Shown here piece after piece: positions 24,382-33,463 of a stretch of DNA of 64,000 nt (position 1 is its first letter; each line of letters begins with the position of its first letter). The DNA lies in contig JBKBHA010000009.1 of assembly GCA_046297935.1 (NCBI GenBank), positions 1 through 64,000 of the forward strand, read 5' to 3'. The notes below the pieces were generated by a model. The model saw only the letters and a list, made by a program, of their open reading frames with translations, did not search any database and was not told the origin of the DNA. A program made the position numbers and the translations under genes. Source of the stretch: CAYMZZ01 sp046297935 (GTDB lineage: Bacteria; Bacteroidota; Bacteroidia; Chitinophagales; Chitinophagaceae).

Positions 24382-25491
24382 CTAGAACCAGCCTCGTTTC
24401 CGAAAGAGGAAGATCATCCAGAGCGGGATAATGAGCATTATACCCACCGCTACCCAGAAGCCATACTGATTGTGCAGGTAGGGTATGGAGTCAAAGTTCA
24501 TCCCAAAAATGCCACCAATAACGGTAGCGGGCGCCAGCAGGCAGGTCACAATCGCCATTACTTTCATCACCTCGTTCATCTTCAGGTTTACATTGTTAAT
24601 GTAAAGATCCTGCATACTCATCATGATATCGCGATAGTTGTCGGTGAGATCAATAGCCTGAACGATGTGATCGGAAATATCCTTATAATATTTCGTGTTG
24701 CGATCATCCAGCAGCTCGCTGTCGCTGCGCAATATACCGGCAATCAGATCGCGAACAGGTACGGTATTTCGCTTAAGTACAATGAGCTCTTTCCGCAACT
24801 GGTTGATGCGTGCAAGTGAACGCTTGTTGCTATGCCTTATCACTTCTTCTTCCAACACTTCAATTCGTTCGCCCAGCTTTTCCATTACCAGGAAATAATT
24901 ATCGACAATCATATCCAGCATCGAATAACAGAGATAGTCGGCGTTCCGCTGGCGGATTTTGCTGGATGCCATCTTCAACCGGTCCCGCAATGGATTGAAT
25001 ACATCGCGACTGGCATCTTCCTGGAAGGTGATTACAAAATTTTTTCCCAACACAATGCTGATCTGTTCCTGTTCTACCGTTTGCTTTACCGCATTATAAT
25101 AAAGCATGTTTAGGAGGCAAAACAGCACGCCTTCCACTTCGTCCATTTTGGGGCGCTGGTTGATACTGAGTATATCTTCAATCAAAAGTGGGTGAATCTG
25201 GAAATGCGTACATATTTTCTCCACTTCTGCTTTCCGTAAGCCGTCGATGTTGATCCAGGTAATGCCTTCAGCATCCTTGAATCGGTAAGCCTCTTCTACC
25301 GACGACAGCCGCTGATCGTCGAGCCGCTGACTATCGAAATTGAATGCAAATACGAGGACCTCTTTGGCCTCTTCCCGTTGAGGAATGACGGTGGGGTTAA
25401 CAGACAGAATTTCCTTGGTACGCTGCGTACCAAAGAGGTTTGGCAGATAGAGGTAACGAAGATATTTTTCCGGTTTCAGCCGTACACCCAT
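24382..25491 (-). CDS. corA: CorA family magnesium/cobalt transporter
   Basis: 369 residues: a large cytoplasmic alpha/beta plus long-helix N-domain and two C-terminal transmembrane helices. The GMN signature is in GGIFGMNFDSIPYLHNQYGFW, and the protein ends in the basic FRKRGWF. Forms a pentameric Mg2+ channel in the inner membrane. It starts 9 bp after the end of the ClC gene, so the two are likely one transcript. Confidence 0.94.
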   Translation of the reverse strand: MGVRLKPEKYLRYLYLPNLFGTQRTKEILSVNPTVIPQREEAKEVLVFAFNFDSQRLDDQRLSSVEEAYRFKDAEGITWINIDGLRKAEVEKICTHFQIHPLLIEDILSINQRPKMDEVEGVLFCLLNMLYYNAVKQTVEQEQISIVLGKNFVITFQEDASRDVFNPLRDRLKMASSKIRQRNADYLCYSMLDMIVDNYFLVMEKLGERIEVLEEEVIRHSNKRSLARINQLRKELIVLKRNTVPVRDLIAGILRSDSELLDDRNTKYYKDISDHIVQAIDLTDNYRDIMMSMQDLYINNVNLKMNEVMKVMAIVTCLLAPATVIGGIFGMNFDSIPYLHNQYGFWVAVGIMLIIPLWMIFLFRKRGWF

Positions 25492-25500
25492 TTCACCAAG

Positions 25501-27294
25501 TTACGAACTTGCCCAATCAAAATCACCTTGCGAAGAAAGAATTTCGCGGTACTTGTTGAACACTTTTGTCTTGGAAAGAAAACCCATAAAACGCTTGTCG
25601 GCATCAAGTACCGGCAGGTACCAGCTTTGGCTGATGTCGAAAGCAGTCATTACCGAGTGCATGTCCTGATCGATGTTCAGAATCGCAGCCGGCTTTTTAA
25701 CGATCGTACGAAGCGATACGGTATCAAATTTTTCCGGCTGAAACAGTAGCTGCTTGATATCATTAAGCTCAATAATTCCAACGAATTTGCCTTTGCTGTC
25801 GTTGACGGCAAAAATATTTCTTTCACTCTTCTTGATAAGTTCAACCAGATCGCGCAATTTCCGGTCTACCGGAATGCTCTCGTATCGATCCTGCATCAGA
25901 TCCTCGAGGCGCATGGCAGTAAGGATGTTTTTTTCTTTCTGATGGGTAAAAATTTCGCCCTCCATGGCCAGTTTCTTTGTTTCCATACTGTAGGGCTCGT
26001 AGCTTTTCACAATAAAGAATGAAATTGAACTCGCCAGCATCAGTGGTATAAACAACTCGTAGCCATTTGTAATTTCAGCAATAAGGAAAATCGCCGACAA
26101 GGGACAGTACATGACTCCACTCAGCACGCCCGCCATACCAACCAGACTGAAGTTGCCTTCGGGTATTTTGAACCAGCCAGTATTGTTAAGCAATTTGCTG
26201 AACCAGTAACCCAAAAAGGATCCGGTAAAAAGTGAGGGCGCAAAATTACCTCCGTTTCCGCCTGCTCCGATAGTAATGGCAGCGGCAATGGGTTTCAACA
26301 GTACGATCAGTCCGGCGAAGAGCACAAGGGACCATTCATCCGGGAGTAAGGAGAACAGGGTGATATTGTCGTTGAATTGTACCGCATCGCCATTGGCAAC
26401 CGATTTGATGCTTTCGTAGCCTTCGCCAAACAGCGGGCTGAAAACAAAATAGAGCCCCATCAGCAAAAAGCCGCCAGCGGCAGCTTTCAGGAACGGATTT
26501 ATATTCCAGTGGTGCAGTCGGACTTCTGTTCTTTTAAATACACGCGCGTAATAGAGCGAAACAAATCCCGCCAGCACACCCAGAAGAATGTAGGAAGGCA
26601 CGTTGCGATAATCAAAATTTTCCTTCAGCACAAAATTGAAAAGTGCTGACTCCTGTAGTATGATCTTGCTACACAGTGCGCCAACCACCGAGGAAATGAT
26701 CAGCGGAATGAAATAGCTCACTACCACTGCTTCTGTGAGCAGCACTTCAATGGCAAAGATAACACCGGCAATAGGCGCATTAAAAACCGCTGCAATGCCC
26801 GCTGCTGCCCCACAGCCAATCAGAAGCGTTCGCTCGCGATAGTTGAGATCGCTGATACGGGCTGTGTTGCTGCCTACTGCAGAACCTGTGGCAACAATCG
26901 GCGCTTCCAAACCAGCAGAACCACCCAGACCAACCGTAATAGAGCTGGTAATGACGTGCTGGTACGTATGCCGAAGTGGTATAAACGACGATTTGCGTGC
27001 AATAGACTTGAGCACCATAGCGATGCCCTTCTCTAGATAGTTTCCGAAAAAATACCGTACAATCAATGCAGTTACCAGCAGACCCACAAGAGGAAAAGCC
27101 AGATAGGCAAAGCGGCTGAGCGGCATTTGAGTAATGGTTTCCTGCAGGAAGTGAACCAAACTTTTGAGCAGCACGGCAGTTAATCCGGAAAACAAGCCCA
27201 CCAGGGTTGCAATCAGCATCATATACTGAACCCGCGTTATTTTGGTGCGCAGATAAAGAAAAATATACTGATATACTCGCTTAACAGGCCTCAT
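25501..27294 (-). CDS. ClC-family chloride channel/antiporter with C-terminal CBS pair
   Basis: 597 residues. About 10-11 membrane helices (25-440) with GGSAGLEAPIVATGSAVGS, which carries the gating Glu of the G(K/R)EGP motif, and GGNGGNFAPSLFTGSFLGYW. Two CBS domains follow (about 460-580). Moves chloride, possibly with protons, across the inner membrane. Transcribed with corA. Confidence 0.92.
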   Translation of the reverse strand: MRPVKRVYQYIFLYLRTKITRVQYMMLIATLVGLFSGLTAVLLKSLVHFLQETITQMPLSRFAYLAFPLVGLLVTALIVRYFFGNYLEKGIAMVLKSIARKSSFIPLRHTYQHVITSSITVGLGGSAGLEAPIVATGSAVGSNTARISDLNYRERTLLIGCGAAAGIAAVFNAPIAGVIFAIEVLLTEAVVVSYFIPLIISSVVGALCSKIILQESALFNFVLKENFDYRNVPSYILLGVLAGFVSLYYARVFKRTEVRLHHWNINPFLKAAAGGFLLMGLYFVFSPLFGEGYESIKSVANGDAVQFNDNITLFSLLPDEWSLVLFAGLIVLLKPIAAAITIGAGGNGGNFAPSLFTGSFLGYWFSKLLNNTGWFKIPEGNFSLVGMAGVLSGVMYCPLSAIFLIAEITNGYELFIPLMLASSISFFIVKSYEPYSMETKKLAMEGEIFTHQKEKNILTAMRLEDLMQDRYESIPVDRKLRDLVELIKKSERNIFAVNDSKGKFVGIIELNDIKQLLFQPEKFDTVSLRTIVKKPAAILNIDQDMHSVMTAFDISQSWYLPVLDADKRFMGFLSKTKVFNKYREILSSQGDFDWASS

Positions 27295-27424
27295 AGACCG
27301 GGCAAAGATAGAACATGAGAAAGTTTTAGGGGCCTTTTGCCAGATTCAATGGAGATATGGTTCGCAAAATTTGGGTGCGTTTTCAAGATAAAGATTTGCT
27401 ATTTTGGCAATACAAGCTGAACCC

Positions 27425-28888
27425 ATGCCATCAAAAACACAGTTTATTTTAACTGGCGGAATCGATTTAAGTCAAAAAATGCCGATTGCCTTTGGCGCGC
27501 TCAAACAACTGGGATGGAATATCTCAATTGCACAGGATGATCTGATTGTAGCCCATACTATCCGAACCTGGAAACGTTATGATCAGGAAATAACTATTGA
27601 GTTGCTGGGCCAGGAACTGCAGGTGAGCAGCAAAATGGTTAATGGTGAAGCATTTGATTTCGGAAAAATCAATCAAAAAAATATCAGCGCTTTTGAACAG
27701 GCATATCGGGAATGTTCGCAACAAGTAAGCGACGAAGTATTGCTTCAGTGGCGAAAAGAAATGGCCGCCATTACCGAAACCACGATCAGGGAAGCGGTGG
27801 AGATTGAACAGGCGATGAACCCAAGTGGTACCTTACCCTATGTTACCTATACAATTTTAGCCATCAATGTGTTGTTGTTTATTGCAACAGCCTTGTCTGG
27901 CGTGGATATGTTAAACCCGGGCAGTGATGAAATACTGAAATGGGGCGGCAACTACGGTCCTTACACAGCCAATGGCGAAATATGGAGGCTGTTTACCAAT
28001 ATGTTTATCCATATAGGCGTAATTCATCTTTTGCTCAACAGCTATGTATTATTCATTGTAGGCAGCGTGCTGGAACCGTTGTTGGGAAAAACAAAATTTA
28101 TTTTATCTTATCTGGCTTCGGGTGTAATTGCCAGTGTGGTAAGTATGTGGTGGCACAGCGGAGAACCTCTGGTGAGCGCTGGCGCATCGGGAGCAATTTT
28201 TGGTTTGAATGGCATTATGCTCGCTTTGTTAACCACCAATCTCATTCCCACTGCGGCCAGGAAGGGTTTGGGGCAGGCGTTTGTGGTAATGGTAGTCTTC
28301 AACCTTGCAAATGGTTTGCGAAGTTCACAGATAGATAATGCGGCGCATATTGGCGGTTTGCTGGCAGGTTTGCCGCTGGGCTATATTTTATTCCTGCAGT
28401 TGCGAAAACAAAACAAGCAAAATGAACAAATCAGGAAGCCTGGAGCAGCATGGGTGTATGTAGTGATGCTGGTAATGATGGGAGCTGCTATCTGGTTTTC
28501 TCAAAATTTTACTGCACGACCCACGCCGGCAAATTCTTTCGTAGCCTTATACAAACAATTTGCCGAGCTGGAATCAAAGGCGCTCGATGCTGTTTATTCA
28601 TCAGAAAATGGTACTCGAGAAAAAATGATTACGGGTTTGCGGGATATAGCTATACCCAACTGGAGGCGTGCAACAGAACTTTGGTCCAATGCGTCCATCG
28701 ACAGATTTTCGGAGCCACAAAAAAAGTTTGCCCGGCTTTCCGTCAAGTATTCCGTCGCCCGATTAAAGGAATCGGAGCTATTGTTGAAAATGAATGAAGA
28801 ATCGCCTGATGCCTATGCCGACGAATTCAATAAGCAAAACCGGGAAGTTCAGCGACTACTTGAAGAAATCAACGCAATTGAACAATAG
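27425..28888 (+). CDS. Rhomboid family intramembrane serine protease
   Basis: 487 residues from ATG 27425; the in-frame TTG at 27404 lies in a TATTTTG promoter-like box. A soluble N-domain of about 130 residues precedes six transmembrane helices. Catalytic Ser is in SAGASGAIFGLNG and His in NAAHIGGLLAG; the HIGVIHLLLNSYVL helix carries the conserved His/Asn. A further helix and a soluble helical tail follow. Cleaves membrane proteins within the bilayer; the N-domain is a Bacteroidota variant I cannot name. Confidence 0.9.
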   Translation: MPSKTQFILTGGIDLSQKMPIAFGALKQLGWNISIAQDDLIVAHTIRTWKRYDQEITIELLGQELQVSSKMVNGEAFDFGKINQKNISAFEQAYRECSQQVSDEVLLQWRKEMAAITETTIREAVEIEQAMNPSGTLPYVTYTILAINVLLFIATALSGVDMLNPGSDEILKWGGNYGPYTANGEIWRLFTNMFIHIGVIHLLLNSYVLFIVGSVLEPLLGKTKFILSYLASGVIASVVSMWWHSGEPLVSAGASGAIFGLNGIMLALLTTNLIPTAARKGLGQAFVVMVVFNLANGLRSSQIDNAAHIGGLLAGLPLGYILFLQLRKQNKQNEQIRKPGAAWVYVVMLVMMGAAIWFSQNFTARPTPANSFVALYKQFAELESKALDAVYSSENGTREKMITGLRDIAIPNWRRATELWSNASIDRFSEPQKKFARLSVKYSVARLKESELLLKMNEESPDAYADEFNKQNREVQRLLEEINAIEQ

Positions 28889-28891
28889 TTC

Positions 28892-29635
28892 TTACTGTAA
28901 ACCGAGCATCTTTTGTGCGCGCTCCAGATCTTCGGGAGTATCGATTGCAACCGACAAAAAACCCACTTCAGCCATACGGATCGGTACACCGTGATAGAGA
29001 TATCGGAGCTGCTCCAGTTTTTCCCAGGTTTCGGGAGGTGCTGCCGGCCAGGTAGTAAATTCAAGTAAAGTCTGTTTCCGATAACCGTAAACGCCAATAT
29101 GCAAAAAATACGAGGGCAGCGATTCTTTATTAGCCGGGTAAGGTATAATGCTTCGACTGAAATAGAGAGCATCGTTTTGCTGATTTACCAGCACTTTTAC
29201 ACACGCGGGATTCTGAATATCGGCCGGATCTGTGAGCGGCCTCATCAATGAACCTACCCGCACAGAAGGATCATCGAACAGGCGCACCAGTTTTTCCAGA
29301 GGTTCCTTTTTAATGAAAGGCTCATCGCCCTGTACGTTGATTACAACGTCTACTTCCATGTTCTCAATGGCTTCGGCAATCCGGTCGCTTCCGCTTTCGT
29401 GTGCTTTTTGGCTCATAATCGCCCTGCCGCCATGCTTACTGATTTCATCAAAAATCACTTCACTGTCGGTAACAACAATCACTTCATCAAATAATCCGGT
29501 AGCTACAGTAGCATCGTAGGTATGACGGATAACCGGCTTGTCGCCCAATGGCTGCATCAGTTTAGCGTGAAAACGGGTGGCAGCATATCGGGCTGGTATT
29601 ACGGCTATGATGGATTGAGAATTGTTGCGCTGCAT
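28892..29635 (-). CDS. kdsB: 3-deoxy-manno-octulosonate cytidylyltransferase
   Basis: 247 residues from the preferred ATG (MQRNNSQSIIAVIPARYAATRF); an upstream ATG (29731) would overlap the sterol-desaturase gene and add an unrelated hydrophobic stretch. Motifs: IPARYAATRFHAKLM, EVIVVTDSEVI, QKAHESGSDRIAEA, VINVQGDEPF and HIGVYGYRKQTLLEF. Activates Kdo as CMP-Kdo for LPS. Convergent with the rhomboid gene at a 3-bp gap. Pairs functionally with kdsD at 10.8 kb. Confidence 0.95.
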   Translation of the reverse strand: MQRNNSQSIIAVIPARYAATRFHAKLMQPLGDKPVIRHTYDATVATGLFDEVIVVTDSEVIFDEISKHGGRAIMSQKAHESGSDRIAEAIENMEVDVVINVQGDEPFIKKEPLEKLVRLFDDPSVRVGSLMRPLTDPADIQNPACVKVLVNQQNDALYFSRSIIPYPANKESLPSYFLHIGVYGYRKQTLLEFTTWPAAPPETWEKLEQLRYLYHGVPIRMAEVGFLSVAIDTPEDLERAQKMLGLQ

Positions 29636-29727
29636 AAATCGGGTTGTGAAATCGACGAAATTTGTTGGAAAGATAGCACAAATGAAATACGCCGTAAAGA
29701 CAGGAAGAAACTCGATCGTCGGTCTAG

Positions 29728-30603
29728 TCAATCCAGCTTCTGAAAAGGCTTCTTCAACAACGCCACAAAATCTTCATCTTTTTCTGCAGGATAATAACGG
29801 TCGAGGCCGTATTTAATTTCGTCGGTGTTGAGGTGCCGGTAAGTGCCCAGCATTCGGTCCCAGATGGAAAATACAGCACCGTAATTGCTATCGGTATACG
29901 GTTGTTTCCAGTGGTGATGCACTTTGTGCATATTCGGAGAAATGAGCACAAAACTCAGCGCCCGATCAAGATTTTTAGGCAAGCGAATATTGGCATGGGT
30001 AAATGCCGTGGCAAATACTACCAGGGTCTGATAAATCATCACTCCATACATGGGAGCGCCCGAAACAAAAATCAGTAACAGGAAGAACACACCCCGCAGC
30101 AGGCTGTCGCCGGGGTGGTGACGTAAACCGGTAGTAACATCAACCTTGGTATCGCTGTGATGAATTAGATGAAAACGCCACAACAAAGCGTTTTTGTGCA
30201 TCACAAAATGTACCAGCCAGCTGCTGAAATCGAGCGCCAGTACAGAAATGAGAATAGTCATAAGAATGCCTGCGCCGGTCCAGTAAGCCAAACCAAACTG
30301 CTGCTGTCTGCACCAGTCTGACAGCAACACAATCAGAATGGCCAACAAGCTGTGAATGATCAGATGTATGACGGTGAAGCCAAAATTGACCAGGGCATGG
30401 TTCACTTTTTTGCGCCGGTAACGTAAAGGGAAAAGGGGAATAGCACCTTCGATGATCCAGAAAAAGAGTAAACCTCCGACCAGAATGGCCATACGCTCCA
30501 GCGGACGCGATTCGAGCGTTTGAAAATAATCGAGCAAGCGATCCCACATGGCAAAAAATTTAATCAATACACCGGGCGCCTCCAATTCAGGATACCTGGT
30601 CAT
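29728..30603 (-). CDS. Sterol desaturase / fatty acid hydroxylase family protein
   Basis: 291 residues with 4-5 membrane helices and the di-iron histidine clusters: HFVMH, HLIHH and HKVHHH, with an additional RHHPGD. These enzymes hydroxylate or desaturate lipid chains at the membrane. The exact lipid is unknown; ornithine lipids, sphingolipids, carotenoids or ether lipids are possible in Bacteroidota. The annotated start overlaps the upstream DUF2007 gene by 17 bp; an internal ATG at 30549 (MWDRLLDYF) is an alternative. Confidence 0.88.
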   Translation of the reverse strand: MTRYPELEAPGVLIKFFAMWDRLLDYFQTLESRPLERMAILVGGLLFFWIIEGAIPLFPLRYRRKKVNHALVNFGFTVIHLIIHSLLAILIVLLSDWCRQQQFGLAYWTGAGILMTILISVLALDFSSWLVHFVMHKNALLWRFHLIHHSDTKVDVTTGLRHHPGDSLLRGVFFLLLIFVSGAPMYGVMIYQTLVVFATAFTHANIRLPKNLDRALSFVLISPNMHKVHHHWKQPYTDSNYGAVFSIWDRMLGTYRHLNTDEIKYGLDRYYPAEKDEDFVALLKKPFQKLD

Positions 30604-30814
30604 CGCCCGATTCCGACAGAATTGCCAGCGCCCGTTCCATTTGTTCTTCGGCCACCATTAACTTGATGCCGCCAATTGCATTCGAAAGAAAGGGGTCGAT
30701 GGTGACAGTATACTCATCCTGCAAATGGCAGTTAATAAATTCTTCCTTCAATCGGCCAAAGGCAATATGGGCATCAATATAATTGTCGAAACGGGCCAGT
30801 AACTGAAAACGCAA
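30587..30814 (-). CDS. DUF2007 family protein
   Basis: 75 residues matching the small putative signal-transducing DUF2007 fold: an N-terminal FDNYIDAHIAFGRLKEEFINC strand-helix, then GGIKLMVAEEQMERALAIL. Function unknown. Lies upstream of, and overlaps, the sterol-desaturase-like gene. Confidence 0.75.
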   Translation of the reverse strand: MRFQLLARFDNYIDAHIAFGRLKEEFINCHLQDEYTVTIDPFLSNAIGGIKLMVAEEQMERALAILSESGDDQVS

Positions 30815-30823
30815 TAGAAATAA

Positions 30824-30890
30824 TTTGTAAATGTGTGAATCTGAATAACGGTTGCTGCCGGCTATTCAATGTTTCACACAATTTACCAAA
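30824..30890. repeat. Composite hairpin between dnaN and the DUF2007 gene
   Basis: Outer arms GTAAATGTGTGAA and TTCACACAATTTAC and inner arms TGAATA and TATTCA pair around a GC-rich loop. Seven T residues follow on the plus strand. Located 22 bp after the dnaN stop; may end dnaN transcription. The arm core resembles the hairpin at 21357-21411. Confidence 0.65.
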
Positions 30891-30912
30891 TTTTTTTGAT
30901 CGGAAGTTGGCA

Positions 30913-32028
30913 TTACTGATTCAGCATCAGCGGCATTACCAGCATCAGCAGGTCTTCGTTTTCGTCCTGTTCTGTCGGCTTAATCAGGCCTGCTTTTGTA
31001 GGTGTGCTGAGCTCAATGTTCACTTCGTCGCTGTCGGCGGCGTTGAGCATTTCGATCAGGAATTTTGCGTTGAAAGCAATCACCAGGTCCTCACCGGTGT
31101 ATTGGCATTTCATGCGTTCGTTTCCTTCAAAGCTGAAATCAACATCCTGCGCTGCCAGCTGAAGTTCGCTACCGCTGATGTTCAATGCAACCTGGTTGGT
31201 GCTTTTATTACTGAAAATGCTCACGCGGCGAAGCGCGCTTTGAAAATCACTTTTGTTTACAGTAAGCCGGTAAGGGTTGTCGGCCGGAATAACAACGCGA
31301 TAATCGGGGAATCGTGCGTCGATGAGTCGACAACTCATTTGGGTAGTACCGTGTTTTACAAAAAGGTGATTACTATTATAGCTGAGGGTTAGTTCTTCGT
31401 CGGTTACCGGTATGGCGCCTTTCAAAAGCGTCAGCGGCTTACGGGGCACAATGAAATTGTCGTTTTTCGGGGCGCTTACGTCAGTGCGTTTGTAGCGAAC
31501 CAGGCGATGGGCATCTGTAGCTACAAACTGTACACCCTTTTTATCGAGCTCGAAGAAAACGCCGGTCATGGCCGGGCGAAGATCATCGTTGCTGGTGGCA
31601 AAAAGCGTTTTGTTAATGGCGGTTACCAGTGCTGCTGCGCTGATGGTAAACGAGCTGGTATCATCTGCCGCTGGCTCCTTGGGGAAATTGTCGGGGTTTT
31701 CGCCCATCACTTTGTATTTCCCGTTATCGCTGGTTATTTCAACGCCAAAATTTTTGTCGATATTAAACGTGAGCGGCTGATCAGGAATATTTTTCAACGA
31801 ATCCATCAGGATGCGGGCAGGAATACACACTTTGCCGCTTTCGCGCGCCTCAATTTCCAGTTGTATGCGCATCACCGTTTCGAGGTCGGTAGCTACTACT
31901 GTCAACTTATTTTTTTCTACTTCAAACAGAAAATCCTCCAAGATCGGCAGCACCGTATTGGCACTGATGACACCGGAAATATGCTGCAGTTGCTTTAACA
32001 GGGAAGAGGAGGAAACAATAAACTTCAT
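30913..32028 (-). CDS. dnaN: DNA polymerase III sliding clamp, beta subunit
   Basis: 371 residues from ATG 32028 (MKFIVSSSSLLKQL), the usual DnaN start; an upstream frame start (32067) adds 13 non-family residues. Three repeated clamp domains: VLPILEDFLFEVEKNKLTVVATDLE in the first, RPAMTGVFFELDKKGVQFVATDAHRL in the second and the third ending with MLVMPLMLN. Ring-shaped processivity factor. It is not next to dnaA here. Divergent from recX. Confidence 0.97.
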   Translation of the reverse strand: MKFIVSSSSLLKQLQHISGVISANTVLPILEDFLFEVEKNKLTVVATDLETVMRIQLEIEARESGKVCIPARILMDSLKNIPDQPLTFNIDKNFGVEITSDNGKYKVMGENPDNFPKEPAADDTSSFTISAAALVTAINKTLFATSNDDLRPAMTGVFFELDKKGVQFVATDAHRLVRYKRTDVSAPKNDNFIVPRKPLTLLKGAIPVTDEELTLSYNSNHLFVKHGTTQMSCRLIDARFPDYRVVIPADNPYRLTVNKSDFQSALRRVSIFSNKSTNQVALNISGSELQLAAQDVDFSFEGNERMKCQYTGEDLVIAFNAKFLIEMLNAADSDEVNIELSTPTKAGLIKPTEQDENEDLLMLVMPLMLNQ

Positions 32029-32144
32029 CGCGCTTTTCGTTTGGGGCGAAACTACAGATTTTCCCAAAATTCCATTGAAAAATAAAAGGGGGTAAACAGG
32101 GGTAAAGCGCCTGCCAAAGGATGGGCTAACGGGTTTCGGTTTCT

Positions 32145-32152
32145 TAACTTTG
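32145..32152 (+). promoter_or_regulatory. -7 promoter box abutting recX
   Basis: TAACTTTG matches TAnnTTTG and ends 4 nt before the recX ATG, so the transcript is predicted to be leaderless. Confidence 0.55.
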
Positions 32153-32156
32153 TACT

Positions 32157-32651
32157 ATGTCCCGGTTTACAAAAAACTACACTCCACAGCAGGCTTTGCA
32201 AAAGCTGAAGCACTATTGTGCCTATCAGGAGCGCTGCCATAGCGAGGTGCGGGAAAAGCTATTTTCGCTGGGAGTGTGGAAAAAGGATCAGGACGGCATA
32301 ATAGCCACACTTATAGAAGAAAACTACCTGAACGAAGAAAGATTTGCTATTGCCTATGCGGGAGGTAAGTACCGTATGAAGCAATGGGGCCGCCAAAGGA
32401 TCCGGTATGAGCTTCGCCAAAAACAGGTGAGCGAATACAGCATCAAGAAAGCGCTGGCTCAAATCGATGAAACTTCTTATCTGGCAACACTTGACGAGCT
32501 GGCAGAAGATCGTTACGCATCATTGAAGGGAGAACAATACCTGGTCCGCCGCAAAAAAACGCAGGATTATCTGATGCAACGTGGCTATGAAACCGATCTG
32601 GTATTGGCCGCAGTAGCCAGACTCAGCGAAAAGAAGAAAACCAACAAATGA
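32157..32651 (+). CDS. recX: Regulatory protein RecX
   Basis: 164 residues of tandem three-helix repeats: ALQKLKHYCAYQERCHSEVREKLFSLG, then the YLNEERFAIAYAGGKYRMKQWGRQRIRYELRQK block that defines RecX. Modulates RecA filaments. Overlaps the next gene by 4 bp (ATGA), so the two are translationally coupled. Confidence 0.93.
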   Translation: MSRFTKNYTPQQALQKLKHYCAYQERCHSEVREKLFSLGVWKKDQDGIIATLIEENYLNEERFAIAYAGGKYRMKQWGRQRIRYELRQKQVSEYSIKKALAQIDETSYLATLDELAEDRYASLKGEQYLVRRKKTQDYLMQRGYETDLVLAAVARLSEKKKTNK

Positions 32652-33463
32652 TAACGCTCAGCCTTATACAGGCCAATCTGGCCTGGGAAGATAAAACAAC
32701 TAATCTGCAAAATCTGGAGCAGAAAATTGCAGCACTTGCGGGTAAAACTCAATTGGTATTGTTGCCCGAAATGTTCAGTACCGGCTTCAGTATGCGACCC
32801 GACGCGTTGGCTGAAACCATGGATGGCTCAACGGTGCAATGGATGAAACGTGTGGCTCGTCAGTACCGGATTATTTTAACCGGCAGTCTGATTATTGAAG
32901 ATGGAAAAGACCATGCAGGTAAACCTGCCTACTATAACCGGCTGTTATGGGTACTTCCTACTGGTCAGCTCGGGCAATACGACAAGCGTCATCGTTTTGC
33001 GTATGGCGGAGAAGATCAGTTTTATACCGCCGGTAATCGCCGGTTCATAGCATCGGTAAATGGCTGGCGGGTCAACTGCCTGGTTTGTTATGATCTTCGG
33101 TTTCCGGTTTGGGCAAGGCAAACGCCCGGCGAAAATCCGGAATACGATCTACTCATCTACGTTGCCAACTGGCCCGAGCGCCGTATTCATGCCTGGAAGA
33201 CCCTGCTGCAGGCGCGTGCCATCGAAAATCAGTGCTATGTGGCAGCGGTAAACAGGGTGGGGGTCGATGGTAACGGTATTGCCCATAGCGGTGACAGTAT
33301 GATTATTAACCCGCTGGGAGAAATAGTGGCTCAATTGACCAATGTTGAAGACAGCATCACTGTTACTCTTCAAAAATCAGACCTGGAAGAAATCCGTCAA
33401 AAATTTCCTTTCCTGCGCGATGCCGATCCATTTTTGATTCTGCCCGACGATCATCAGGGCTGA
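32648..33463 (+). CDS. Carbon-nitrogen hydrolase, omega-amidase (YafV/Nit2) type
   Basis: 271 residues of nitrilase fold. Catalytic triad: Glu in LVLLPEMFSTGFS, Lys in YDKRHRFAYGGED and Cys in NCLVCYDLRFPVW. The RHRF..GGE pattern and length fit the omega-amidase subgroup that hydrolyses alpha-ketoglutaramate or ketosuccinamate. Likely partners the aminotransferase at 14.1 kb. Coupled to recX; overlaps the convergent S41 gene by 10 bp. Confidence 0.88.
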   Translation: MITLSLIQANLAWEDKTTNLQNLEQKIAALAGKTQLVLLPEMFSTGFSMRPDALAETMDGSTVQWMKRVARQYRIILTGSLIIEDGKDHAGKPAYYNRLLWVLPTGQLGQYDKRHRFAYGGEDQFYTAGNRRFIASVNGWRVNCLVCYDLRFPVWARQTPGENPEYDLLIYVANWPERRIHAWKTLLQARAIENQCYVAAVNRVGVDGNGIAHSGDSMIINPLGEIVAQLTNVEDSITVTLQKSDLEEIRQKFPFLRDADPFLILPDDHQG

